Of a stretch of 64,000 nt of DNA, positions 34,821 to 64,000 are shown piece after piece. The position numbers and the translations under genes were made by a program. Numbering within the stretch: position 1 is the stretch's first letter; each line of letters starts with the position of its first letter. The notes beneath the pieces were generated by a model that was not told where the DNA came from, did not search any database, and saw only the letters and a list, made by a program, of their open reading frames with translations. Source of the DNA: Acestrorhynchus altus (Eukaryota > Chordata > Actinopteri > Characiformes > Acestrorhynchidae); NCBI GenBank assembly GCA_034509495.1, contig CM067508.1:22006117-22070116 (forward strand), in the 5' to 3' direction.

Positions 34821-34823
<3 letters not shown>
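33831..34823. other. Intergenic DNA, no gene seen
   Basis: Only a small AT inverted block (TTTATTTATTTATC then AAATAAATAAATAAAT, 34636-34671) stands out. Confidence 0.3.
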
Positions 34824-34878
<55 letters not shown>

Positions 34879-34907
34879 GTGTGTGTGTGTGTATGTGTGT
34901 GTGTGTG
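34824..34907. repeat. (TG)n microsatellite
   Basis: 84 bases of TG with three TA interruptions. Confidence 0.97.
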
Positions 34908-35774
34908 GTTGTTGGGGGCAGCTGGGGGGACTGAAACATGGCCCTCCATTTATGAAGCCTGACCCTGTTTTGTAAGCTATCTGCCGGCTAGGTTTTCAGG
35001 GACTGATAGGAGGTCAGCTGCATTTTTATGTGCGGAATAATAATGGGAAGCGTGATCGGCACTGCTGCCCTGGAATCTGTTCTGCAGCACTGGGGAAAGA
35101 GTTCAAAGGGACAGCACGTAATTCCCTATTTCTGAGGCAGAATCCAATATTGCAAGCTCACTGCCAGGCCAACTCACCCAACACACAGTCTTTGCCCCAG
35201 CACATACTTCAGGTCAGCAGTTCTACTGTGTAGAATAATCAGGACACAGACTGTGACGGACTGTGGCCGGGCAGGTTCCGCTGTTCAAGATGGACACCAT
35301 CTAAACACATAAATAAAAACAATGCTGCCTTCCTCCTTCACCAACAGCACCAGTACGAGGTGGTTTACAGAGCTGCATATTGTCTTCCACCAGTCATTGC
35401 AATTATACCTCGCATCCCTCCAAAACAGCCTCTCAGGAACCAAACTTTATCTCAGATTGGATTAAAGACTTAAAGTCAGTCACTCAGTCATGTGCAGCCT
35501 TAATTATTCTCAAGAAATTGCCTTCATTTCTCTTCTCTTGATTCTCATCAGTGACCAGAGTGCACTCATCAACATCTCATCATGTTTTAGATCTCAGAGC
35601 TTAAAGAGCACTCTAGCGGGGGGTCCTGGCTTGTTTTAATAAGGGGGTGAGAGGGGCAGAGGTAGTATAATCTTTGTACTGCAAAAAAAAAAAAAGGTAT
35701 GAATATAATTATATTTATTATTATGATACGTGATGATTCACTGTATATGCCAGTGTAACTTTGTCAGCTACTTC
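34908..35774. other. Intergenic DNA, no gene seen
   Basis: A 13-base A run near 35682. No exon supported. Confidence 0.3.
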
Positions 35775-36325
35775 GTTAAAACTACCTCCTTGTTTATGCA
35801 CTCATTGCCTATTTCATCAGCTCCACTTACCATACAGGAGCACTTTGTACTTCTATAATTACAGACTGTAATCCATCTGTTTCTCTGCATACTTTGTTGG
35901 TCCCCCTTTTATTCTGTTCTTCAATGATCAGGATCCCATAGGACCACCACAGAGTAGATGTTATTTCAGTGGTGGGTCATTCTCAACACTTCCGTGACAC
36001 TGATATGGTGATGGTATGTTAGTGTTAGACCCAGCAGTGCAGCTTAAGTGTTCAAACATTGTATCCACTCACTGTTCATTAGACACTCCTACCCAGTTGG
36101 TTCCCCTTGCACAAGTAAAATCAGAATGCACAGTTTGTGTTGGTCATCCACCAGTTGTTCATCCGTCCATACAGGATGATTTCTAGTTTTTGGATTGGTT
36201 GTTGGATTATTCTCAGTCCAGCAGTGACCCTGAGATGTTTAAACACTCCAGCAGCACTGCTGTGTTGGATCCACTCATACCAGTCAAACATATTCTAACA
36301 CACACTGTCACTGCAGTGAGAATCA
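35775..36325. repeat. Dispersed fold-back repeat common in ostariophysan fish
   Basis: Characteristic strings are TTTCATCAGCTCCACTTACC, GGACCACCACAGAGTAGATG and ACTATTCTCAGTCCAGCAG-like wording. The stretch at 35975-36070 is roughly the inverse of 36225-36320 (GTGACACTGATATGG against the CACTGTCACTGCAGTG end), so the element can fold back. No coding capacity. Confidence 0.65.
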
Positions 36326-36483
36326 CCTAGATTGGGTCTTGACCATTGAGGAGCAGGATGAAAGAACGATGAAAGAAGGTTAACAAAGTATGCAGACAAA
36401 CAGGTGAACTACAGTCTGTACGTATAGAACTAAATATTGTAAATATTGTACATAAATATTGTAAGTTGAGCTGTAAGTGGATG

Positions 36484-36782
36484 GTATGGCGCAACAGATA
36501 ACACCACCAGTGTACCACAACACCATGTGGGAGACTTGGGTTTGATTCCCAGTCTGGGCAACTATGGAATGGTGGATTTTCCCCTCCTGTTTCAGGAGTA
36601 TTTAATTCCATATAGGTATTTGTGTTCAACAGGATCTAAGCGTGAGGAATCTCAAGATTCTAGCCTCGTCTACTAGCTAAGGATATTTTCTGAGTGAACA
36701 GCAAAGCACTTTTGTAAGTCGCTCTGGATAAGGGTGTCTGCTAATTGCCATAAATGTAAATGTAAATGTAATGCCGTGCTAC
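36484..36782 (+). mobile_element. tRNA-derived SINE
   Basis: The head has an A-box-like GGCGCAACAGATAACACC and a clear B box GGTTTGATTCCCAG about 60 bases later. The tail is GTCGCTCTGGATAAGGGTGT followed by AAATGTA repeats. This matches fish SINE architecture (tRNA-like head, unrelated body, LINE-type tail). Confidence 0.75.
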
Positions 36783-36898
36783 ACCAATACAAGTGCTTGG
36801 GCAAGACTCCTAACACCACTCTGACCCACCTCTGTAATGCGAATAACCTTATAAGTCATAAGAGCATCTGCTACATGCCATAAATGTAAATGTAATGA
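36783..36898 (+). mobile_element. Second, truncated SINE copy
   Basis: It repeats the end of the preceding SINE (AAGAGCATCTGCTACATGCC, then AAATGTAAATGTAATG) with its head missing. It abuts the first copy head to tail. Confidence 0.6.
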
Positions 36899-38639
36899 TA
36901 CAATGGACAATGAGTGTAGATGCAAGGAGGTCAGTCAGTGAATGTAAATACAGTAAAGACTTAAAAACAACAGTAATCAGTGCCGCTCTGAACTGTGCAC
37001 TGAATGAGTTTCTGCTTATTCAGAAAAATACAGCACACCCAACAATGCAGGAATCTTCATTGATCTGTTGTGTAATGGGTACATGGAACACAGGAGCTGA
37101 TTCTACACATTTCTACATTTTGAATAATGCAGTGTCTAGGATGAAGCAGATATTCACAGAGAGAAGACACTCAAAGGCTTTAATTGCAAAATTATGATCC
37201 AAAGGTACAAGTACAAAAGCAGAGCAAGGTCATAACCAAGAGAACAATAAGCAGATACATGGGTAGGACAACACCACAGTCAAAAAGCCAAAAAGGACTA
37301 AACAATATGTATAGATAATCAAACATTATCAAAACATGGATAATAAGGCAAACTTAGAAAAACAAAAGGCAAAACAGATAGGAACACTTGCTATGCTTAT
37401 GAAAACATGAAGGCAATGCTTTGCCATGAGATACAGGAGAAATTTCAGAAACGATATGTGTACTGAATATAGTTTGACCCTTATAGAATATAGAATGACT
37501 GATACCACCCAGATACACAGAAATCAAACTGAACAGAGAATTTTACAAAGTAACAAAGTGTAATTTTATTACCCAGACTATGACTCAACCTATACCTAAA
37601 CTTAACCTAACCCTTATCCTAACATGACCTGAACCATAACCAGAGATGGACTGGCCATCAGGAGAATCAGGAAAATTCCCGGTGGGAATGAATGTGGACT
37701 GTTGAGACTGTAGGTCAATGGGGCAGGTCAACTAAACCTCTTTCCTTAATTGTGCTAATCTATATATCATGGTCTCAATAATTATACGGAGCTGACCAGC
37801 TAATGGATCCACATGTGTACCAGATTAGCAGAATCAAGGAATGGACATTCCAGTAAAGAATTCAGACTCATCCACCCATTAGCAGTTTACTCCAAAACAC
37901 TGTGTCACTGAGCTGCACAATAAAGCCAGAATTCTATACAATCTGACCGCAATACAAAAGATTTTACACACATCTTTTACACAAATATTCACATATTTAT
38001 TGACTGCGAGACCATTTCAATTTAATATCTACTGTTTTACCATTTTATTTCCCAGCAAAACAACCTTCTCCATGTAGCCTATGTGGATCCTATGTGGATC
38101 CTATGTGCCCTTAGAGCAGCAGATCTCTACTGAAGGCTCAAATAAATGAATATATAAATATTTATATTAAAATATATATTACCCTCAATATTCATTGCAC
38201 ATGTTTTTCATTGTACAGAAATCATATTGTGGAATGAAATGCTATCTGATGGATCAGTTACACAAATTTCAGCTTTAGGCCACTCTCGCTTACAGATACA
38301 GATATTTTGAACACTAAACATATAAATAGAAACAGGTAACAGCACTGAATAAAACTCTTGGCTGTATAAGCTCATTGTTGAGTTCTTTGAACCATTGACT
38401 TTCACAGTTAAATACAGCAGGATCCTCTGATTATGAGGCAGAACTCTCCCAGTGTACAACTTTCTGCTCAGCATTAACCAGCCTTAACCCGGTGTTGCAG
38501 GCTGAGGGCAGTTGTAGCACAGTGTGGTATTCCTTTTCAGCCTGACCTGCGTTAAGATAGCTTCATCAGAGTTCTCCACCAGTTTGCTCCACTTGTATCC
38601 TCACCAGCATTCAAACACAACCCTCCAACGATGTGCTCC
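36899..38639. other. Intergenic DNA with small repeat fragment at 37643-37735
   Basis: No gene. GATGGACTGGCCATCAGGAG and ATTCCCGGTGGGAATG belong to a fish DNA-transposon-like family. A short TAACCTAACCC-like run lies near 37590-37625. Confidence 0.35.
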
Positions 38640-38895
38640 ATCAGCAAGTTCCACTAGTCTTTTTCCCTGGAGTGCTCTATCAGTGTGCTCCAACAGTGTT
38701 TAATTACAGTGTTCGACCAGAGTTCTCTACCACAGTCCTCCACGAGCATGCTCCACCAGAGTTCTCTACAAGCATGTTCTACTAGAGTTGTCTACCAAAG
38801 TGCTCCATCAAAGTGCTCCACCACTGTGCTACATCACCCTGTTCCTCCAGAGAGCTCTAACAGCACTCTCCACCAGCATGCTCCACTACCTGTGC
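38640..38895. repeat. Degenerate 15-bp minisatellite (CAGTGTGCTCCACCA)
   Basis: About 15 imperfect units containing CTCCACCAG/GTTCTCTACC at roughly 15-base spacing. The frame at 38685-39056 stays open only because the period is a multiple of three. Confidence 0.65.
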
Positions 38896-38979
38896 TGGAG
38901 GTAATTCCTCTCCTAGGAAGGCCGCTCCATTTCCTCTTCTGCAATTTCATTCTTGGGCTCATCCCCCACTTTCCTTTCA

Positions 38980-38982
38980 CTC

Positions 38983-39020
<38 letters not shown>

Positions 39021-39032
39021 CCACTCTCTCTC
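38980..39032. repeat. (CT)n microsatellite
   Basis: About 50 bases of CT with two C interruptions. Confidence 0.95.
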
Positions 39033-39344
39033 ATCCTGCTTTTTGCACAGTGCTGACAGTGCTGTGTCTAATGTAGCATGAGTCAAACTTTACAGCGCTC
39101 CAGGGCAGAGCAGAGCCAGCCTACTGAGTCACCAGAGACACACATATCAGGGTTTGGGGGGTACAGGAGTAATGGGCAGCGGACATTCTGTCAGAGCCAG
39201 CGTAATAAACAATAAATAAGCAGCAACAACACTCCTGGGGTTTACCTTCAAATCAGCAGCACAGCTTTATTGGGAGGATTTTTTGGAGCTCAAACACCCA
39301 CACTGTAACAGGGTGGTAAAAATGATCATTATCATGCCTGAGAG

Positions 39345-39473
<129 letters not shown>

Positions 39474-40190
39474 TTTATGTAATTATCCACATACCAGTCC
39501 CAATGTACCCTGCCCTGGTGCTCTGGTGTTTAATAGTGAAGAAGGTTTCAGCTCCTGCAATGGTCTGATTCCAGTGATTTAGTCTAATTAGACAGTCTAG
39601 ATAGCAATTAGTTCCACTGGGGCTCAAACAATGGCTATAAATTTACTGAATATTATGAATGTGTGTACAAGCCATCAAATCAACAACATCAATTCCCCAT
39701 CAGGCTCAGTGAATGTCTGTTATAGAGGTGATACCTTTTTGTCTGATATTGAAAAACACTAAGCCTATTGCACTGATACCAGTACTGATGCCATTACGTT
39801 TGAAATGCCTCTGTGGTTATAAAGTACTGAATGCATATATAAATAGTCTTTGTATTTATTTCAACTACACTGTACATTGCAAATCAAACAATTAACAGCT
39901 AACCTCAGTCAGGAATTAAGTTTACTGTCTTTTTATTGTTTATTGTTTGCATGTTTTAAAAATAATAGTAATCAATGTTGAGCTGAACTGCATTCTGAGT
40001 TTGTGGTCACTTAGAAAAACACCCCCAGCAATACTGAAATCATCACCATACAAATGTTATTCCTTATTGGTCACACCAAATACCACCCCTCCCCACCCCC
40101 ATGTACTCAGAGTTAGTGATTTTATATCAACACAAACCACAACAAAATAGTCTCCTGTAAGCTGAATGACTCTGGCTTGGATGTGGCTAT

Positions 40191-40195
40191 GTGTG

Positions 40196-40253
<58 letters not shown>

Positions 40254-40260
40254 TGTGTGT
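40191..40260. repeat. (GT)n microsatellite
   Basis: 70 bases of GT, with single C interruptions near each end. Confidence 0.97.
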
Positions 40261-40324
40261 GATGGAATAATTAACAGTTCAGTAAAGAAAACATGTAGAC
40301 CAGAAAAAACAACCATGCATGCAG

Positions 40325-40327
<3 letters not shown>

Positions 40328-40419
<92 letters not shown>
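40328..40419. repeat. Compound (CT)n(CA)n microsatellite
   Basis: About 50 bases CT then 41 bases CA, the same CT-to-CA switch as at 39351-39472. Confidence 0.97.
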
Positions 40420-40420
<1 letters not shown>

Positions 40421-40481
40421 TCAGAGACTTAACCTCACATAAACAACCTCCCACCGTCCCACCCACACAACCCTGCACACA

Positions 40482-40483
<2 letters not shown>

Positions 40484-40559
<76 letters not shown>
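40484..40559. repeat. (CA)n microsatellite
   Basis: 76 uninterrupted bases of CA. Confidence 0.97.
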
Positions 40560-40560
<1 letters not shown>

Positions 40561-40867
40561 GCAGACATACAGGCCTTCTTTTCATCTTGTTGGGGAACGC
40601 TCAGAGGAAAATACGCTCGAGTTCATGGAAATCAAGTCTGTATCCATAAATCTCCCTCACTTACACACATGCATCACTTATACTCACACACACATACACA
40701 ACCTGCACACACCCTGCACCCAAGCCTATACATCATAGTGCAAAGGCTCTTGGCCTCCCAGCCCTGTCAGCACTTCACAGACCACTTCACCCTCCTCCAC
40801 CCACTACAGCTCCCCCCACCATCTATATGCCCATTCCAATCAAAAATGTTTATGCTTTATTTATTTA

Positions 40868-40868
<1 letters not shown>

Positions 40869-40947
<79 letters not shown>
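40869..40947. repeat. (TG)n microsatellite
   Basis: 79 uninterrupted bases of TG. Confidence 0.97.
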
Positions 40948-40950
<3 letters not shown>

Positions 40951-41589
40951 GGGGGGCTGTTCAGTGGTAAAACTGCTACAGCTCTGATATGCCAGGCCAC
41001 CTGTTTATGGAGATGAGGTTTGATGCTTTCACCTATGAGTGTGTGCAGTGGTGCAGTATCACACTGCTGACCCCACCCCCTTACCCCACCTCCTTAATGC
41101 AACGTGTCTTTAAAAAAACACAAAACTGAATCCTCCACAGTTTACTTTGAATAAGAGTTGTCTATATGGGCATCTTAACCAGTGGACTCAGTTTGTTGAT
41201 GCCCTAAGTGTAAATGTTTGAAGAGATAAAGTGAAATTTATTAAACAAACATATGTTTAAGATTCTGTACATTCTCTTTATTTGCTTTGATTTTTAGAAA
41301 ATGATGTATTTAATGTGCCATTACATTTATACACATCATGTTTAGTGTTCAATCAGTAAATGAACTGTAACAATGCTTTAGATTGTGCAAAAGTGTGTCT
41401 CTGTAGAAGATGTGGCTGATTGCCCTGAGTTCCCACGAGCATGCGGTAAGTTGCTTCATTGCCCCAAGTTTGTCTCTTGTGGGTGTGTTCAAGGCCACTC
41501 GCATTGCGTGTGGGCATGTAGAAGGTCCAGCTTCAGACAAATGTAATAGCCAAAATAAATACTACATACGTATCCTTAGGATACAACAC

Positions 41590-41775
41590 ACACACCATTA
41601 CACTCACACCTATGGTGAGATTTAACGTGGTCAATTCACCTATCGTGCATTTTTGGGAGGCAGGAGGAAATTGTAGTACCTGGAGGAAACCCCTCACAGA
41701 CAGCAGGAATCCCAAGCAGAAATCAAATCACCTACCCCAGGCCCCTGGAGCTCTGTGGCACAAGCACTACCTAAT
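41590..41775. repeat. Diverged copy of the repeat at 2225-2535
   Basis: Shared wording includes TACCTGGAGGAAACCCCTCA and CACACCATTACACTCACACC. It covers the distal half of the family only. Confidence 0.5.
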
Positions 41776-42366
41776 GTAAAGTCAGTTAGTTTAATTTGTT
41801 GTGGTTAGTTTTCTTGTTTTTGGTGATGTCACAAATAATTACATTGGAACTTACATCACCTATGTTCAGTGCACAGCAATTTCATCATGCCCACTCACAA
41901 TGAGATCACCAGGAGAGTTAAGGTCTGGACTGTTTTTGGATTCAACCAGTGAGTGCACATTCCATTTACATATTACTTATTACATGTTAAAGGTACAGAC
42001 TGCTTATTGTGAGTAACCATAACCCGAGCCACGTAAAATGAAAAAGTGTTTTTGGGTTAAAAACTCATACAATGATTATAACCGAATCTACAAGACACAA
42101 AATACAGTAATATGTAGAATATGGACCCTTTAGCAATTTTATCCTCACAAATCATATATTGTGTTAATTTTCCCTTTTTGATTTAAAGCTGGACTGACCA
42201 CTGGTTAAACCCCATGGTTAAGTCCTCCAGCAATGTTTAGTGTGACAAAGTGATGCAGCAATTGTAGGTCAATCTGGTTTTACTTTTAAACCACAACAGT
42301 AATAAACTTTCCCTCTGCCCCAAATCTGATTATTATTATTGTTTAATATTTAATATTATAATTAAT

Positions 42367-42370
<4 letters not shown>

Positions 42371-42450
<80 letters not shown>
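42371..42450. repeat. (AAT)n microsatellite
   Basis: About 26 AAT units. Confidence 0.97.
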
Positions 42451-42769
42451 TCTTTTCAGAGGCACTGCAATCAATATTTACTGAACTTTTAAACAATCAC
42501 AACCACAGTCAATTTAAAAACAATCCTACCTCAAGGCTAAAGAAATGATCATTTAATAACAAATAGGCCTTACGGCACAGGTAATATTGCTCCAGGGAAG
42601 GTTCACAAGTAAGACATTAAACATAAAATCAAACATTGTCACAACAAGAGATGTGCCTTCTTTTATCTATAATTATTAATGATCTGGAAAAGTGTACTTA
42701 AAAAATAGTTACATATCTGAGTGTGTGTATAATCGCTATAATATTTAATCACCTACCCCTTCTAAAAGT

Positions 42770-42960
42770 CTAAATGTGATGCTCGGTGGAGAAGTGAGGG
42801 CAGGAAGTAACATCACCAGCTTCCAGTGACACCCTGTTCAGGCGGCACGAAGCGTGGAACTGAAACACAAATACACTGATTACAGCTGCTGCTACTACCA
42901 TCATCATCACTGTCACAGAGCCTTCCTCTGAAGAAGACGTAGTTCCTAAAGAACACAGAG
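42770..42960 (-). other. Possible orphan exon with a membrane-spanning segment
   Basis: On the minus strand a pyrimidine-rich stretch ending TTTAG (about 42949-42945) is followed by an open frame to a stop at 42770. It reads about GTTSSSEEGSVTV, then a hydrophobic run MMMVVAAAVISVFVFQ, then a polar tail. The shape is that of a transmembrane exon of a type I surface receptor, but no companion extracellular exon was found and I recognise no family. It may be chance. Confidence 0.15.
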
Positions 42961-43165
42961 AAAACATGACTCCTACAGAGAAAGTGTTCTTCACAGTGAA
43001 CTACTGGGGTGACTGGAATGGACCGTGGACGTTCTGTGAAGTTTCAGTGTTCCCCAAATTCACTACAAATGTCTACTTTAAAGGTTTTAGTAGCCAAAAC
43101 ATAAATGCTTTTTATGGATAGGAGGCCAAAATATACACAAAATGTATGTATGTAAATGAATGATG

Positions 43166-43350
43166 CTTCGTCTTCCTCTTTCAGCTGCTCCCTCCAGGGG
43201 TCGCCACAGTGGACCATCCGCCCAATCCGCATTACAGGTTTGGCACAATTTTTACACCAGATGCCCTTCCTGATGCAACCCTGATCATTTATCTGGGCTT
43301 GGGACTGGCACCAGAAATGCACACACTACACCCCTAATGGCTGGTTTATG
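43166..43350. repeat. Dispersed LINE-like repeat fragment
   Basis: It contains GGGGTCGCCACAGTGGACCA, ATGCCCTTCCTGATGCAACC and CACCCCTAATGGCTGGTT. The last is shared with 8758-8830. Tiny reverse-orientation pieces (GGCGACCCCTAAAGGTAGCA) occur in ddb1 intron 7 near 54926. Confidence 0.65.
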
Positions 43351-45559
43351 TAAATGAATGATGCATTAATATTAATTTATAGAAATGTAGGTGCTGGCTC
43401 TCAGTGTTTCACTGGTTAACTCTGTAACATTTACATTAATACATATGTCCAGTGGTAAAATTGTGTTTCTGTATCCTTATTTAACACATTTTTTGTTTGT
43501 TTGTTTGTTTTTTGCAGATGACAGATTAACAGAAATGCCCAGTTAATTCTAGGCATGATTTAACAAGCATTGTAATAAAGTCACAATAGGACAACCAGAA
43601 TATAATCAGGTTTATTATGCTAAATTAAACATGGACAAATATGCTCAATTACATTTATGCTCAATGCTTCAATTACAGACTCAGCTTTTATTTGATTTGA
43701 TTGATTGCACAGAATGATTAACCTTACAGTTACAGTGTCTGTTACATGATTAAACCTTTAAATCAGTTTTGAGACATTTGAATGCAGACCTCCTTGCCTA
43801 TTCTATTCTGATAGAGTTAAAACTCTTAAATCCACATCTAACCCTAAAAAGTACTAAAAGTTTTCAACAACATTATGTATCAGTAAAATTAGCATGGATG
43901 GAAGTGACGTGGCCCGACCAGTATACACTAATTATTGAATCATCCCCACCAATAATTTCAGCCCCTCCACAAAAAACACTGATCTGTCAATGTCTAATTA
44001 ACCTGGAGGTGGAGAAAGGGTTAAATCCCTTTCTCTACTCAAGTCCTGCCTCCCTGTAACACATACGGTCAGTGTGACTGGCAGTGCCTTTCCCTGCTGT
44101 CACCAAGACTCTGTAGCTCAGTTTGGTTGTTAGCAGCACCAAAACTGGAAGGAAAACTTTCCAGCAGCGTTGCCAGGTTTGCTTGAAAATGCAATTGTGG
44201 GCTGTTTGAATATTCAAAGGTGCAGTTTTTTGGGCTTATTACACTCATTTTCCCTGAACACAAAAATGCTTTCACTACAAACATAACAAAAATGGAAACG
44301 TTTTTTTTGGTGTTGTGTCACTGACGTGGTGTAAAATAGTTGATGAGAGTTTGGAAAAGAGGAGTCCTGACAGCAAAGAGAAGCTTGAACTTGAGTGACA
44401 ATAGAAAGTGGATGAAGAATTGTCCAATAGTTCAAAATAGCTCTTCATGTAACCTGAATGACCAGAAATTCAGAAAGTTATGTTATTGAAGGATAGAAGA
44501 GAATACAGGAGAGGAAAGAACAGAAACTAGTCAATTTTCAGTCCATTAAGATTAAATACTGAAAGAAGAATTCTGTTGTTATTCTTAACTGTGTTACTAT
44601 TAAATGTTTTTGACTTGGATTTAAAATTACTGTAAAATAATAAGATTAAAATATTTAACAAATTATGTAAATAACACTAATAATATCACTGTAAACAAAA
44701 TGTATGATTTTGATTATAAAAATAAAAACTAAGATTGGTCCAAAGACTGGACTGAGATTTAAGGTGCTACTCTGGTGGTTCTTTCTTCAGACATCTGTTA
44801 CACTTTTGATTTTGGGCTTCAGCTTCTGTTGGGCCGGATTTATTTTTACTGCACCTGGAAACGCTGATCTCCAGTCATAACCGAGATTTACTGTGTATGA
44901 CTCAGGTGCAACGTGGGTGACAAAAGTTAGTGAAGGTGGCACCAAAAAAGAAGAAGGTGTACATAAGAAGCTATTTTTCCAAAGACACATGTAAGTCACT
45001 TAAAGTCAAGTTTGCTAATCAAATTTGTCCAACACAGTGATATTAATGGTAATACTAGGCTTTGGTGCACTGCATACCGCAGACTGAAGTCATCTGTAGC
45101 TATTGTTTGATTGTAACTTTGTTGGTTTTGTGGAGATTATGCAGCTTCATCTACTCTTATTATTGCTGATGCATGAATCCTGTTTCATTTGCACTATAGT
45201 TGAAGTAAACTGAAGTCTAAATGACTCCTTTGTCAGTCATTTGTTTAATATCAATTTATTATTTATCATTTTAAAATTCAAATTAATTAATTAAATTATG
45301 AATTGAGATTTGTAAGTCCCCACCGAGGTCAAGAGCAAATCTAGGCCTGTGAATCTATGCCTGCTTCCTGCCTGTTTAAGTCTGCATTCCTGACACTTTG
45401 GGGTAGATCAAGACATGATTTACATTTCTTGACAGAAGGGGGAGCCCAGGAGCAAGAAATAGATTCTTGCATAATGGTGCTTAAGATGAGTGTTTGAAAG
45501 TAGGCATTGCTCACAGATTCTTCTACCCCTCAAGACAATGAACAAGACAGAGCTAACAG

Positions 45560-45560
<1 letters not shown>
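43351..45560. other. Intergenic DNA, no gene seen
   Basis: AT-rich with a (TTTG)n run near 43494-43513. No supported exon. Confidence 0.3.

Positions 45561-45607
<47 letters not shown>
45561..45607. repeat. (TG)n microsatellite
   Basis: 47 bases of TG. Confidence 0.97.
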
Positions 45608-45608
<1 letters not shown>

Positions 45609-45723
45609 CAGTTTCAGGATTGATTTGTTCCAGGATCCAATCGGATTGATTCATTACTTTAATTATTCAGAGATAGCTGATATTAGAACAATGCAGTCTT
45701 CATATACTAAGTATACTATTACC

Positions 45724-46626
45724 GTACTGGAAATTATTCACAGTGATTCACTTTTTGCACATTTTGTTATAAGTCTTATTCAAAATGGATTGAATTTTGT
45801 TTAAAATATTTGCTATAGTTTTTACAAATAACACAAATATATCCATAAGTATTCACAGCTTTTGCTATGCCACTCAGAACAAAGCTCAGGTTCATCTTGT
45901 TTCTACTGATTATCCTCCAGATAATTGGAGTACACCTGTGGTAAATTCTCATATATATCAGCAAAAGGCTCTTGACAGCCCATCTGGAGTTTTACAAAAG
46001 GCACCTAAAATACTCTCAGACCATGAGAAACTAAATGATCTGGTCTTTGGTCATTGGTTTTTGGCCTCAATGCTAACTGTCATGTCTGGAGGAAACCAGG
46101 CACTGCTCATCACCTAGCCAATACAATTCATAGAGTGAAGCATGGTGGTGGCAGCACCATGCTTATGGGGAGTGTTTTTTGCAGCAGGAACTGGGAGACT
46201 TATGTAGGTCGAGGTTAACATGACTGCATCAATGTACAGAGACATCCTTGATGATAACGTCAGACTGGCACAAAGGTTTATCTTCTAACAGGACAATGAC
46301 CCTAAACACAGCCAAGATTACAAAGGAGTCGCTTTGGGACAATCTGATTGAGCTTGAGAGGTTCTGCAAAGAAGAATGGGAGAAACTTGTGTGCCAAGCT
46401 TGTAGCATCATACTTTAAAAGGCTGTAATTGCTACCAAAGGAGCTAAAGTATTTTGCAAAGGCTATGAATACTTATGTACATGTTAGATTTTTGTGTTAA
46501 ATACATTTGCAAAAATATTCAAATGAACTTTTCTCACTTTGTCATCGTGAGGTGAAAAATTGAATATGGCTGTAACATAAAATGTGCAAAAAGTGAAACG
46601 CTTTGAATATTATCTGGCTACATATT
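45724..46626 (+). mobile_element. Internally deleted Tc1-like transposon
   Basis: The left end (ATTCACAGTGATTCACTTTT) and right end (AAAAGTGAAACGCTTTGAAT) are inverted relatives, with inner CATAAGTATTCACAGCTTTT and GCTATGAATACTTATGTACA as the second repeat pair. Remnants of the + strand transposase survive, such as GTGAAGCATGGTGGTGGCAG and ACAGGACAATGACCCTAAAC (the NDP region). Roughly 900 bp against a usual 1.6 kb. Confidence 0.82.
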
Positions 46627-48321
<1,695 letters not shown>

Positions 48322-48500
48322 GTAGACAGACAGAATCGGACAGACAGACAGACAGTCTGGTAGTTAGAAAGAAATATAGAAAAACAGACTGGCAGATAGA
48401 CAGACAGGCATTCAGAAAGACAGAGACAGACAGATTCAGACAGACAGAGAGACAGACAGACAGACGGATATTCAGACAGACAGACATTCAGACAGAGAGA
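48322..48500. repeat. Imperfect (CAGA)n block upstream of ddb1
   Basis: CAGA tetramers with interruptions (TTCAGA, GATAGA) over about 180 bases, ending about 170 bases before the ddb1 start codon. Confidence 0.9.
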
Positions 48501-48671
48501 TGTCATAAGTCCTCCCGGCCTGCAGGTGGCGCAGTTCTGCATTCCCGCTCCTACAGTTGTTTTGTAAGCGCTGAGCTCCTCCGTGCACCCATGGTCGTCC
48601 ACAGCGGATGAGCTGAAGCAGATTGTCGTCGCTGTCGTTGTGAAGGTGTCCTCGTGTCCATTCTGAGCGCC

Positions 48672-64000
<15,329 letters not shown>

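Noticed and set aside
36530..36560. tRNA gene suggested by the B box
   Set aside because: The B box belongs to a SINE head; acceptor and anticodon stems cannot be formed.
37590..37625. Telomere-like TAACCC words
   Set aside because: Only a few irregular words such as CTTAACCTAACCC; not a telomeric array.
38685..39056. 123-codon Ser-rich frame
   Set aside because: It follows a degenerate 15-bp minisatellite and a CT array; openness is explained by repeat period.
40177..41016. 279-codon open frame on the + strand
   Set aside because: It is open only because it runs through CT, CA and TG arrays that contain no stops; no homology, start context or splice logic.

Overview
The window is vertebrate nuclear DNA, almost certainly from a teleost fish. 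The evidence is multi-exon genes with GT-AG introns, fish-type Tc1-like transposons, LINE and SINE tails of the kinds common in bony fish, hAT-like elements, and long CA/CT/GATA microsatellites. The SINE ending in repeated AAATGTA and the palindromic repeat near 36 kb point to an ostariophysan (catfish, characin or knifefish type), which I infer and have not proven.

Two protein genes can be supported, both on the + strand. (1) A kelch-like gene of the KLHL10 family lies at 9498-13932. It has eight coding exons that join in phase to a 565-residue BTB-BACK-kelch protein. (2) ddb1 starts at 48672 and runs off the right edge. Its 25 exons in the window join in phase to 1046 of about 1140 residues, so only the last roughly 94 residues are missing. 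Both products belong to families that serve cullin-RING ubiquitin ligases: CUL3 for KLHL10 and CUL4 for DDB1.

Layout: 1-2105 is a decayed Tc1-like element split by a second Tc1-like element with clean TA duplications. 2.2-9.5 kb is a shuffled, partly tandem set of duplications upstream of the kelch gene. It holds relics of that gene's exon 7 (5392-5483) and of its start region (about 9223-9270), cut up by LINE, MITE, hAT and LTR insertions. 9.5-13.9 kb is the kelch gene. 14-48 kb is about 34 kb with no convincing exon. It holds an internally deleted Tc1, a hAT element with an 8-bp duplication, two solo LTRs with 5-bp duplications, a non-autonomous LTR element carrying a 33-bp tandem repeat, LINE and SINE pieces, long microsatellites, and a few unique stretches that could be conserved enhancers. 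48.5-64 kb is ddb1, with a MITE, a decayed Tc1-like element and a LINE tail stacked in intron 4.

I see no bacterial-type system, CRISPR array, rRNA or tRNA gene. The most interesting points are the broken kelch-gene duplicates, the 14-bp minisatellite abutting the kelch start codon, and two introns (ddb1 intron 4, kelch intron 5) in which a LINE tail lies directly at the 3' splice site.
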